From: Kingdonia uniflora
Taxonomy: Eukaryota; Streptophyta; Magnoliopsida; Ranunculales; Circaeasteraceae
Direction: 5' to 3'
Length of the DNA: 64,000 bases
Assembly (NCBI GenBank): GCA_014058105.1
Contig: JACGCM010000452.1
Coordinates: 2,356,001 to 2,420,000 of the forward strand
Position numbers and translations under genes: made by a program. Positions 45,201-55,207 of the stretch are shown in pieces. The notes below the pieces were generated by a model. That model was not told the DNA's origin. It worked only from the letters and a program-made list of their open reading frames with translations, and made no database searches. Positions within the stretch are counted from its first letter, which is position 1, and every line of letters begins with the position of its first letter.

Positions 45201-48200
45201 AAGTAGCCATCTTATATAATAATTAAATCAAGGATATGGTTGACAATGTCTTGTCTCGTAACGAACGGTTGAGCGAAAGACATATCGTAGATAGAATCTC
45301 CTCAGCTGTACTACCTTAAAACAACATTTGTTTCTAACAGCTATATCGCTATGAATATACTCATTCGCCCTCTGCTCTATCCACTTCACTTGAATCCTTC
45401 TGAAAATTAGTAGTAAGCAATAAAAACTCTATTGGAGTTTGTTGAACAAAGTGTCGTTGACATCATTGCACGCCTATGTGGATGATGAGGAGAGGCATTC
45501 AGGCACATTGCATTGATGGGACTTACAGCTAAATATTGCTGAAATAATGTACAAAATTGTTCAAGAGGGAGTTCGTTCTATAGAAGATTGTAGAAGCTTT
45601 TGAATGGAAAAAAGGGGTGGACAAGGTGAATGAAAGTAGCTGCAGGGAAGAAATGAATAATACAAGGATATTCATTATGCAACTTTTGTACTGATCCAAC
45701 TACCGTGTGCCTAAGACAAGCATTATGCTGATCACACTGGTATGTGCTTGTTTGAATGATTTGGGAATCCAGATACAAAGTAATTTATTTTAACCAATAA
45801 AGTAAAATTGTCCTTATTTTCAGTAAATATACTTTGATGGAAATCCCATTGGAGATGCCCTAAAAACACCATTAGAAAGGTTTTCGGTGCTAGGGCTTTA
45901 AGAATCTAATTTGACAACACCATCAGAGTTGCTCTCACGGATTAGACCAGAAGGCTTAACATCTATTCTCTTATTTTACGAGACTTGTACTAATATGGTT
46001 TGGATAAAACTGAGTAAAGAATAAAGTTTCTTCAAGCCGACTCCATAAGGTTGAGATGAGTTGCTGTTGTTCGCAGTTAACTTTAATGTCAGAAAAAATA
46101 AGCTAAAAACACCAAGGTAAGACCAGTTACTATATTCCTTCAGGACCCGTACTGCCAGAGAGCTGAATCCACATTGAGGCATATCGGGAACCCCTTTCAT
46201 ATAAATCATTACAGCATTTTCTTTAACATCCTGTACATCATATATTGAACAAAATTCATAAGTTGTATACCTTGAGAATAAGTTCCCATGCTAATCAAGG
46301 TACAAGGCAGAATACAATACTTAACTAAGAATGTATGAAAAATAAAACAATTTTTAAAATTCCAAGAGAAGACAAAGTGTACCTGCTCGACTACATCCTT
46401 TAACGAAAGGTCGGGGCTTGCAACCTTGTTAGTGGGTCTGAAGTCATCATGTGTGTCGGAATCACCAGTCATAGCTGTTGAGTATCTCTCACCATGAAGG
46501 TAAGAAGATCTTACCTGAATAAGAATATTATAATAGATCATCTCTTTGTTTAAATAGTGACCGCTAAATAGAGGAATTACTTTTTTTTCCAAACAATAGA
46601 GGAAGTACTTGGGAACCAGCAATAACAAGTTATACAAAGTACTACAGCACTATTAGACCCGAGCAAATCAATATTCATTAAACTCCTATTATGTCCAGTT
46701 TGCATAGCAGATCGTATTACACCGAATCTAAATTACCTCTGTCTGTTTAAACAAACAACTGCAACCTGGCAAGAAGTTGTTTATCGTGGGGCCCCAATAC
46801 ACTTCACTTTCAACCTAGCAGCTCACCCATATAATGGGCCATCTTTTAGCCTACAGAGAAGCTCCTTCTAGCCCTGATGTATCTTTGAACTCTGGGAATA
46901 TAGGTAGTTCAGGAATCTACTCGAAAGGGAACTAAAATCGGGAAAATTGATATAAACGTTGAAGAACTTGCTTATGATGTAGACAGGGAAGGGAGAGTTC
47001 TCAAGGGTAATAGCATCATGGCCTCCAGAAGGGAGCACATGGAAGATACAATATCTATTCCCAAATCTTGTCATGAGGCTCTTTTAGACCTTCCGTCTAG
47101 AGCAGTAGAGACGGAAAAAGTCTGACCTTCATTGGTCTAATCAATCTTTTTTGGTTGCGGCTATTCCAACCGTCATCTTTCCTATACCCATCAAAAACAT
47201 TTTGAACCCTCCTATCGTGTGATTGTTAACTTCAGCTGTTAATAGAAAATTATTTGTGCTGACTATATTCTTGGTATGATTCCCAACCATCTCTCCCTTA
47301 AGATACATGATTTTTCAGTCACCTTCCGGTGGAGAGACGGTCAGGAAGGCATTCATGAGTTAGTAAGAATTTTTTCCATAGCTGGTCCTTTTAGGCACTT
47401 ACAACAATCCATTAAATCGTAGTATAACACATGGGGGGCCACAGATAGGGAGGCGGGTTAGAAAAAGGTGGAGACTTTAAGAAGATGGGGATACCCCGTG
47501 GCACCAAGAGCTTTAACACTTCCATAGGCAGTGATATTGCATTCCATAGTAGGAAGAGACTCTCAACGAGCCTCTGAAAATGTAAACTATAGGCACGTCC
47601 AATGAAAAGCTATCACCCCAGCAGCAGAGAACCTCAGGTGGGAATGTGTTGGAGCATGACTCGCAAAGGACACTCTAAGGAGCCATAGGGAACTCCTGAG
47701 TCACTAAAAACAGATACCAAGAAAGGTAGTTCTCATTGGGAAGGAGATTGTCTCCCATTCAAGAGATGTTAGCCCAATGGGGCCTCATAAATACCATAAA
47801 TACTATAAAGATGAATATACTTGCCAACTTTGTCCATTGGAACCTTATCATTCACCTTCCTCTTGCAGGAAATGAATTCACATAGTCTAATAACTAAGTC
47901 AAACCCATCTTTAGCATATTCAACAGCTTCTTTTCTAATAAAGAGTGAGATGATCATTCATTGATATTTTGCAATTGTCTTCCCGGACGTGTTGCTAAGG
48001 CTTCTCGTTGCACTTGGAGTGTGTAATCAAAACTCTTAGACCCTTCCGTTTCAAGTTCGAAAATATTTATGAAAGGTTAAAGGGTTTCGCAACTTGATGA
48101 AGGTTGACTCTCTCTCCTTTCCGGCTGAGCAAGTGACTTCTTTAGATTCGAATTGAAGGCCTTGAAAGATAAGTTAAGAGGACTTCATAAGGAGATCTTC

Positions 48201-50234
48201 AAAAGGGTGGATGTTAGACCATGAAACATCATCTCTGACATTCAAGCCTTCGATATCAAAGAGGTGGTATTGAGGTTAGTTGGCGAGGACAGAGAGACAA
48301 ATGAAAAACTGAAGGTGCAGTATAAAAATGGGAAGTATAGTTGTGACATTGACAGAAACAGAAATGAAAATCTGAGGGTGCATGATAAAAATAGTACCTA
48401 TGTGAAAACACGTTGGCGGCAACCTTCTACGGTTATATGGCTTAAAGAGGGAGATAGAATCACAAAAATCATAGAATTGCTTATGCCAGAAAAAGATTCA
48501 AGACCGTCAAAATTCATTATAGGGAACAAAAAGTAGAGTGAGTGGAATCGGTGAGAGATAAGGCTGTGAATTATTACACAAATTTGTACAGGGCGAGAAC
48601 AACCATTAGCAATTTGGCACTCCCCCAATTTGCTTCATCTTGGATGACACAAGATTAGAACGTCCTTTCTTGAGGAACAAATCCTTGAGGCCATCAGTGA
48701 CTATGGAGGGACAAGTCCAGCTCTGATTTTCACACACGGCCATTTATAAAGCCAGTGGAAGCACGTAAGCAGATTTCTCATCTTTGTCAGACTTATCCCT
48801 AAAGTCAAAATTCGCAGAGAACATTAACGGTTACAGATCAGTGTAAGCTTCTCAATACCTTCTTTAGAATGGTAAGCATCTCACAAAAGGAAGTAAAAAA
48901 GGTGCTCCTCAAAATCACCTAATAGAGAATCCCGGTTTGCCATATGTGAAGATTCTCAGTTGATTCTAAGAAACTGTGGAGAAATGTGAGCTAAGTTATG
49001 AGGCCTTCGGAAACTAGGGATATCAGTAGTCTTTTTGGTTGTAGCCTGTGGAAAGGGACCTTCAAAGTCAATGGTGCATTCAGATCAGAAATGCTTTTAA
49101 AGTTAGGCAAAGGTAACAGGCTTGGATTTTGAGAGGATGTCTAGCGCAGCAACTCTGCAGTCTATGCAATATAGCTTGACTTTCCGGTCATATTTAATCA
49201 CTAATCATGACAAATCACTATTTCGTCTCTCGTTAACAGATTGGGTGATACAAATTCCCTGCCTAATCAGAACGATAAGAGGTCTTGAATTCACATCAAG
49301 AATGAGATCTTCCAAGTCAGCTCCCCCTATCCAGCACTTAGCACATCTCAAACCAGCTATGCCTAAATCGATCTTAAAGACCTAATCAATATAACTTTCT
49401 TCACTTGGACTAAAGCCCTGGGGGGTCTCTAAAGGTTGATAATCTCACGCAATAAATTTGACTAATATGAAGTAGCGGCAGAAGTGTGAGAATATTTCTT
49501 ACAGCAGACGTTGTTTTGGCATTGCCGAAGTCAATTGGGGGACTGTTTGTTGTCGGCCTAAAGTAAGAAATGCTGCTAGGACTTAATTTTTGTTGAGGAT
49601 ACTGCTTTCTAGCTAAATTTGGAGCCTGGACAGGAAGGACCAATAGTATTCTTACAAGGAAATGTCTCAAACTCTCACCTCATTTTGGGGACTAATCAAC
49701 TTTTATTCTCTAGGAGCAAAACCCATGATAGCTTCAGAGGTTTCATCTTCGATGAGTATGCTTCGAGATAGGACGCGCTTATGGAGGAATGCAGTAACCC
49801 CAAAGAAAGAAATCGCTATTTATTTCAAGAATTTTTCCATGAGTAATTGTGCTTTACTTTCAAGTAATTATCTTAAGACTGTTAGAAAATTGAATAATGT
49901 CACCAGTTTTCCGGCATGTCCCACACTTGTTGCAGTGGCTCCGACCGTAGCTTTACTACTTTTTTTTCGTATTACGCTTCAAAAAGTGTTTTAGATGTTC
50001 AATCTAAATTTCACAAATATTCACTAAATTATAGCTTTGAACTTCTTCTCTAGTAGCTTGTAGTTGTGTATATACCAATAAGACATCCGGATCTTATACC
50101 ACAAAATCCATAAACTACATAAATGAAAGAAAAAAACTATTATCCAAAGTTCCAGATCCTACCGTTGTTCGAAGAGGAGTAGCTGAAAGGCCAGTGATGC
50201 ACTTCAGAAGCATATTAGACAATGATGTAGCCAT
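36229..50234 (-). CDS. GRXS15: Monothiol glutaredoxin S15, mitochondrial (spliced)
   Basis: CGFS-type glutaredoxin that carries or transfers iron-sulphur clusters in mitochondria, using glutathione. Coding exons (minus strand): 50163-50234, 46383-46514, 46131-46230, 37000-37066, 36497-36575 and 36229-36294. They sum to 516 bp, 171 codons plus stop, close to the usual length of about 170. All introns are GT-AG; phases match across the split Asn (46131/37066) and the split Ser (37000/36575). Exon 1 codes a mitochondrial-type leader ('[20 protein letters not shown]'). Exon 3 holds the active site '[20 protein letters not shown]', with the single Cys of CGFS. Exon 5 reads '[20 protein letters not shown]' with the TFPQ cis-Pro and glutathione-binding GG. 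No lesions are seen. Intron 3 (37067-46130) and intron 1 (46515-50162) are swollen by transposons. Confidence 0.95.
37618..38994 (+). mobile_element. Short non-autonomous LTR element in GRXS15 intron 3
   Basis: Two related LTRs (37618-37964 and 38620-38994, sharing GTGAG.GCACATCGA.ACAC and GAGGCACCCTCT) flank only about 650 bp. The interior ends in TTCGTGGTTCAACTCTTCC and CAAAGAAGG, like the polypurine context of the gag-only elements at 31401 and 40686. No gag or pol is left. A clear target duplication was not found (AATTC against ATTGG). The LTRs are strongly diverged, so it is old. Confidence 0.75.
38170..38469 (+). repeat. 150-bp tandem duplication inside the short LTR element
   Basis: The units 38170-38319 and 38320-38469 match with a constant 150-base offset (for example TAATATAATCCATTA at 38181 and 38331, and TTTGCTTAGTTA near the ends). 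The copies differ at roughly one base in ten. Confidence 0.88.
38995..40685. other. AT-rich part of GRXS15 intron 3
   Basis: No coding domain or boundary-supported element. It includes an A-run and several TTTGTTAGTTT-type repeats around 39570-39740. Confidence 0.4.
40686..41024 (+). repeat. 5' LTR of the intronic gag-only element
   Basis: Starts TGATGTGAACAGCTCC and ends GAGTTTACGTCA. The core promoter CCTATATAAGG lies at about 40853-40863 and is conserved in the other LTR. Confidence 0.92.
41027..41040 (+). other. Primer-binding site (initiator Met tRNA)
   Basis: TTGGCATTAGAGCC, two changes from TTGGTATCAGAGCC, directly after the 5' LTR. Confidence 0.85.
41077..43544 (+). pseudogene. Gag of the intronic gag-only element
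   Basis: Starts at an ATG at 41077 ('[19 protein letters not shown]', coiled coil) and continues over frames with several shifts through a Pro/Ser/Thr-rich middle (41740-42420). The conserved gag core is at about 42765-43010 ('[20 protein letters not shown]', 'ALTWWNNV'), then '[20 protein letters not shown]'. The zinc knuckle near 43400 reads '[14 protein letters not shown]': three cysteines remain but His is Asn. A stop occurs in the core at about 43030. Confidence 0.85.
43641..43978 (+). repeat. 3' LTR of the intronic gag-only element
   Basis: Starts TGATGTGAACAACTCC and ends GAGTTTGCGTGA, where CA has become GA; followed by the GATTT duplication. Confidence 0.92.
44205..44535. repeat. 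Tandem repeat, three copies of about 113 bp
   Basis: TTAGACCACAGCTCGTGGTT starts at 44211, 44310 and 44423. The first unit lacks about 14 bases that the others have after GTTGCATAT. Each unit contains GTTTTGCACTCGGATCGGGG and the inverted CCAC...GTGG. Copies are nearly identical, so the expansion is recent. It lies in GRXS15 intron 3. Confidence 0.9.
44536..46130. other. GRXS15 intron 3, exon-proximal part
   Basis: No supported element. On the minus strand 45130-45290 reads like protein ('[20 protein letters not shown]', a stop, then '[20 protein letters not shown]'), perhaps a piece of another gene, but I cannot name it. Confidence 0.3.
46515..48119. other. GRXS15 intron 1, left part
   Basis: No supported gene or element. 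It is likely transposon-derived but boundaries are not visible. Confidence 0.3.
48120..48870 (+). pseudogene. L1-type LINE fragment in GRXS15 intron 1
   Basis: The frame reads '[20 protein letters not shown]', then '[18 protein letters not shown]' (the common plant LINE box 'WLKEGDRNTKFFH'), then in shifted frames '[11 protein letters not shown]' and '[12 protein letters not shown]' (RT block 'FIALIPK'). This is the segment between endonuclease and RT of an L1-type LINE ORF2, with many stops. It is in sense opposite to GRXS15. Confidence 0.65.
48871..50162. other. GRXS15 intron 1, right part, with unassigned coding-like pieces
   Basis: Both strands show short protein-like stretches (for example minus 49280-49360 '[20 protein letters not shown]'), but no family is recognised. 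Confidence 0.3.
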
Positions 50235-50312
50235 GATATAAGTACTCGAACCCACACACCTCAGCCCTTTAATAGTAACAAGTTGAAGTAAGTATATATG
50301 AATGAGATTCAG
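50235..50312 (-). promoter_or_regulatory. GRXS15: GRXS15 5' UTR, second part
   Basis: Just upstream of the ATG on the minus strand. A good acceptor TTATTATGTTGTGCAG ends at 50313, suggesting that the 5' UTR is spliced. Confidence 0.45.
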
Positions 50313-50832
50313 CTGCACAACATAATAAACAAAGGCATCAGTTTCACACACACAAAACCACGCCTAACCAAAGATATTAATTTCATTGCTTGCATTTCTT
50401 TTCCGTCAAAAAGAAAATGTAAACTCTTACATCAAAAATGTAAACTGAACTGTTATTTGCCCTATAAATCCTGGGGTCAGCTATTTGCCCTATAAATCAT
50501 CTCTAGTATGTGAAGTCCCAGTCAACCGCACCTACAAATTAAACAAGATTTATCCTCACATGTGCCCCCCTTTGCTTGAATAGATGCGAGAGGCAAACCC
50601 GTGGAGTTACTGAAGTGTTCTCTAAAAGGTTTGTTACCCATCTGGTGTTAAGCTATCCTAATTAATTACCCAAACTATACAAATTCTGATGCTTGATAGC
50701 TACTCTGTAACTATATTTTGATTTCTAATTGCCCTAATTATGACAATTAAGAACAGAAATCCAAGAAAAATCCATGGATGATTATTATGTACTAAATTTC
50801 ATTCCAAAACTGAGAGGGAGAGAGAGAGATAC

Positions 50833-50940
50833 CTGATTGTTCGAGACGATGCACGAGCTTCTCACACCGGAATGAGTTTGCAGAGTTGAAAACCACCTTA
50901 AAGACCCTTCAACAGTTGGAAATGACCGAAAGCATTTCGG
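50833..50940 (-). promoter_or_regulatory. GRXS15: Putative GRXS15 5' UTR exon
   Basis: The minus strand ends CGAACAATCAG|GTATCTCTCT, a donor that could pair with the acceptor at 50313 to remove a 520-bp leader intron. The left boundary (transcription start) is a guess. The PIF element begins only about 20-100 bp further upstream. Confidence 0.4.
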
Positions 50941-51546
50941 CTCAGTTTTTTTTTTCTTTTTTGTGTGGTATTTTTATTCAGTGGAGATTTCCACACCCAC
51001 GCCGCGTTGGACTCCAACAGCAATAAACAAAAGTGTGCGAGTGGGGTTTTTAGGCGCTGTCATGAAGGGGTGCTCTTATATGACAGGCGTGGGTCTATAT
51101 GATAGGAAATCCTTATTTCTTCAACACACACACAGTTTTTATCTTAAGTTATAATCTAAAATGGATTTCCCCAATGATTCCTTTCTCTCGATTTGTTTGG
51201 AAACAACTTCATCTGATTCAAGCGATTCATCCGACTCTAACTTGGAGTTAATGGAACAATTCGTCGCGTTTCAAGCTGAACAAGCGGCTTTGATGTGTAA
51301 CTCGGTCGAGGGGCGGGAATGGGTGGATCGTAAACATCGATTTCACAACAAATTGTTGCGGGGAGATTACTTTACCGGCAATCCAATTTACAAAGCGAAA
51401 ACATTTTGATGACGTTACCAAATGAGGCGACAGCTATTCGAGAAACTTGTTGAAGACATTCAAGGTCATGATTCTTATATCAAATACAAACCAAATGCAT
51501 CTAAAACACAATGTTTAACGGGGTATCAAAAATAACCGCTTGTTTT

Positions 51547-52168
51547 TGTTGGGAAAACAGAGGGGGCAAATCGCACGGAAGCACAATACGATCAGTAAGA
51601 ACTCAAAGAACCAACCCTAACCAAAGAGAATTCGAATAAAGGCAATAAAAACACAACACAAAGTTTAATTAGATGGAAACCTTAAACAGGATCAAAACCA
51701 CCCTCCCCCCCCCCCCCCCCCCCCGACAAGCACGACGAATTTATTATCACACTAAAGGTTACAGAGATCACTCAAACCTCACCTCTACCCTTACAGATAA
51801 TCCCAGCAAGAAACCCTAGAAAGAAAACCCAATAAACCTCTCCAGAGCTAAACTCTAGATTTCACTATTTTCTCTCTCTATCTCTTTCTCATAGTATAGA
51901 GGCTTTTAACATACACTCTCTATTTATTGACTTTCCATTAGGTCATCTCCGAAATACGCATCACGAGATAATCCATCGTTTTGGATCAAATCCCCTTCAA
52001 AACGAATTTAGAAACAAACAAACAAAGCCAAAGTCGTTCGAACGAGTCATGAGATCGTTCGAACGAATTAGACAATCCCCTAGAATTTTGGCCCAAGTGT
52101 TATTTTCGTTCGAACGACTTCCCACTCGTTCAAACGACTTCAACAGTTTTTGAGTCGTATTCCTAACA
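51547..52168 (-). mobile_element. Solo LTR nested in the PIF transposase
   Basis: Begins TGTTGGGAAAAC and ends TTCCTAACA, with the exact duplication GTTTT at 51542-51546 and 52169-52173. Removing it rejoins the transposase before 'RMLAYG'. On the minus strand it starts TGTTAGGAATACG, with the TTCGAA array 35-130 bp inside. Contains a run of 20 C at 51705-51724. Confidence 0.85.
52037..52134 (-). repeat. TTCGAACGA array, two pairs
   Basis: Cores start at 52037, 52058, 52109 and 52129 (TTCAAA): spacings 21, 51 and 20. The motif GAATTTTGGCCCA (near 52083) lies between the pairs. Confidence 0.88.
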
Positions 52169-53055
52169 GTTTTAGAATGCTTGCTTATGGAACCCCCGTG
52201 GATGCGCATGATGCGTATCTTCGAATTGGAGAAAACACGGCATTGGAGTCTTTGAAGAGATTTTGTCAAGCTGTGGTGAATTTATAACATAGGGTGTGCA
52301 TACGGAAGCCGAACGCCGAAGATGTAGAGGTTGCTTAAAGATAATAGTGTTAGGGGATTTATAAAGATGCTGGGGAGTTTGGATTGCATGCATTGGGGAT
52401 GAAAAAATTGCTCGAAGGCTTATCAAGGAGCGTTTAACGGGAAGGATCATAAACCAATAAGCGTCTCTTATGATTTGTAGATTTGGCATGCATTATTTAG
52501 GATGCTCAGATCAAACAATAATATCAATGTCATTGAGCACAGCAAGTTGTTTAACGACCTTGTTATGGGGAATACGCCTCCGGTATCTTGTGAGGTTAAC
52601 GGTCCTACATATGACACTGGTTACTATCGTGCTAACGGTATCTATCCCAAGTAGTCTACGATCATCAAGACTATCCTGACACCGTATACAGAAAAGGAAA
52701 AGAATTATGCGAAGCATCAAGAAGCGATTAGGAAATATGTAAAAAGGGCGTTCGGCGTTTTGCAATCTCGATGGGTTACCCTGAAAACATTCTGGTCGAT
52801 TTTAGAAGACGAATTTATTGACCAATATAATGAACACGAGCATTATATTGCACAATATGATTCTTGAAGACGAATGAGATGTTCTGAACCCCACGCATGA
52901 ATATGATGGATCAACCCCACCACCTCTGATCGAGTGTAATGTTATATTGGATGAAGACTTCACAAGATACCTAAATGCAACATTGGCTTATCGAAATGAA
53001 CAAAAATACACACACCTTCAAAACGACCTCGTGAAATATCTTTTGAGAGAGACCG

Positions 53056-53158
53056 GCAATCGAAGGAGCTAAAATTAGTTTTCTTTATGTAATTTTTCTT
53101 TCGTAATCTCAAGCAAGTAATTTCAATTTCAATCATGTCATGCAATTTCAATTATCAA
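53056..53158 (+). repeat. About 100-bp direct repeat, left copy
   Basis: GCAATCGAAGGAGCTAAAAT...AATTTCAATTAT is repeated at 56528-56640 with about 85-90% identity by eye. The pair brackets the 3.4-kb insert of the PIF element. Confidence 0.75.
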
Positions 53159-53574
53159 ACCAACGACCGATATGAAAGAGGTATTTCCTAATTTAGATAT
53201 GAGGAATAAAAGGGCTTTTGACGTCAAATGACATAAGGTGTCTGTATGTTTGTCCGTGTTCAATTACACAAATGTCCCTAGACAAAAGTTTAAATAAAAC
53301 TATGTAAAAGGGTAAAAGAGTAATTTGCTACTTTCTCTATCGATCTTCACTCGATCTCCCATAAGTTATCTTATTCCCCAAATCTCATCTTTCTCTCTCT
53401 CCTAACTAACTGATCTCCTCTATGTTTTCTCTCTTTAGAAGTAAAGAACAAACATTCACAAAACCTGCAAAGAAGAACGATAAATTACCAAATAGGTGTC
53501 AAAGAGCTTGATGAGACTCTCTTCATCTTCTACCCAAATCCCCTCAATTATAGAGTACCAAATTGGTTCTGGAG

Positions 53575-53576
<2 letters not shown>

Positions 53577-53608
<32 letters not shown>
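53577..53608. repeat. (TC)16 microsatellite
   Basis: Sixteen uninterrupted TC units. Confidence 0.95.
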
Positions 53609-53610
<2 letters not shown>

Positions 53611-54549
53611 GAGCTACATATTTAGGGCTTTTATTTCATTTTGTTGCGCCTGTGGGAATCTTCAAGCAATTGCTTATTTGGGTACTTTAAGAATTGTCGA
53701 GGGTAATGCAAGTAAGTTGAGATGCATTCAATCTTCGCAAAGACTCATGAACAAGTAATAAAAGTCATAAAAACGTTATTGTTTTTATTAAAGTTTATTT
53801 TGAAATCTCTAGCCAATTGAAGCAGGACATGTTTATAGGGTATCGCCAAAATCAACTTACTTCTTATAGCATTCATAGGAGTCATTGTAAAGGGATAAAC
53901 AAGAAATGCACTCGCTTTTTCGTGGGACATAATTTAGATGGTGGTCGGTCCCTACCGCTTAGCGGTATACTAGAAAAACATACGGAAAGCAGCTTCTGAC
54001 GTCAAATGGTGTACGATGTCCGCATAATTGACTGTGTTTAGTACCGAAAATACCCTTTTGTGCTTAAGTTAAAGAAACATAATGAAAGGAGTAAAAGTGC
54101 AATTTCAGTCCTTTAATCTTTCTTTCTCTCTCTATCAATCCCTTCTGGTTTCTCGTCTCTCCTCTCTTAATTATCTCTAGAACTGATCTTCCCCCGAGAA
54201 CCCTCAAAATCTTCTCCCGATTCAATCCCAAAACCTTTAAATTCATTTATCTCGATCGCTCACAATGAAACCTAACTCTTGATTTTCATCTCTCTCAATC
54301 TTCTATTATTAGGGTTCGATTAGGATTTGTATCTGAGTTGTTTGATTTACCAATTTCTAGGCATTGAGGCTGAAGAAAATGGAGAAGAGTTTAAATACAT
54401 GGTTTAATTGTCGACTGGTCGCCTATTTCAGGGTTTACAACTACGGTTCAATTTGATTCTCTTTTGTTAAATGGATTAAATTTTAACTATAGAGGTTCAG
54501 TGTATCCAAAACTTGATTGAAGTTGTTAAACAAAACTAGTAATTATATT

Positions 54550-55207
54550 TGTTGAGAATCGAGGTAGCTACTCTCTCTTCCCTTCGAAGAACGAACGCAG
54601 AAATTGCCAACCAAGTAGTAAATCAACAAGAACAATATAAAAGGGCACGAAGAATTTTCTCGGATGAGGGAAGTGGAAAACCCTTGCGGATGAAAAACCA
54701 CTCCCCGCGAACAAGTCACTATGATATCAAATAGGTTACAATAATTTCTCAAGCTTTTCAAGCTTTAATAGAGTCTCTTCAAACTCTAGCCTCTCTAAGG
54801 TTAAACTCACCAAAAGATAGATAACAAAATAACCTAAGTCATCTTTATATACTAGAGGACCAAAAATACAAGTAGCACGAATCTCGAGGCAGAACTCTAA
54901 CATCTAAGGCAAACCTACGTGAAGCTCGTTCAAACGACTTTGCGATAGTTGGTCTCCAACCCTAGAAACATAACATCTCGTTTGAACGATATCCAAGCTC
55001 ATTCGAACGAGATTGACTCCTGGGCCAAAATTCCAGTAAGTACAAGAGTTCATTCGAACGACATCCAAGCTCGTTCGAACGAGATTGACTATTGGGCCAA
55101 AATTCCAGGGAGTATGAACGCTCGTTCGAATGACTATGAAGCTCGTTCGAACGACTTTGACAATTTCCCAACTTCGACAATCCTTCAATTCGAGTTCATA
55201 CCCAACA
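54550..55207 (-). mobile_element. Solo LTR with TTCGAACGA array
   Basis: Begins TGTTGAGAATCG and ends CATACCCAACA, flanked by the exact duplication ATATT at 54545-54549 and 55208-55212. Read on the minus strand (TGTTGGGTATGAACTCG...) the array lies about 55-280 bp from the start, as in the LTR at 62550. The end TCGATTCTCAACA also resembles that LTR near 63140, which supports one family. Confidence 0.87.
54929..55151 (-). repeat. TTCGAACGA array, paired, 72-bp period
   Basis: Cores start at 54929 (TTCAAA), 54981 (TTTGAA), 55002, 55053, 55074, 55125 and 55146: spacings 52, 21, 51, 21, 51, 21. TGGGCCAAAATTCCAG recurs between pairs (55021 and 55093). Confidence 0.92.

Larger units (their letters stand above)
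51161..53072 (+). pseudogene. PIF/Harbinger transposase
   Basis: From the ATG at 51161 the frame reads 'FHNKLLRGDYFTGNPIY', then, frame-shifted, 'MRRQLFEKLVEDIQGHDSY'. It is interrupted by a solo LTR (51547-52168) and resumes 'RMLAYGTPVDAHDAYLRIGE'. The DDE core is spread over shifted frames: the first Asp is kept in 'GSLDCMHWG', the second is Asn ('SNNNINVI'), and the last Glu is Lys ('KYVKRAFGVLQSRW'). It ends at TAA 53070-53072. It is catalytically dead even apart from the frameshifts. Confidence 0.85.

Noticed and set aside
45841..45940. MITE remnant with GGAGATGCCC
   Set aside because: Only a short resemblance to PIF ends; no inverted partner or TTA/TAA duplication.
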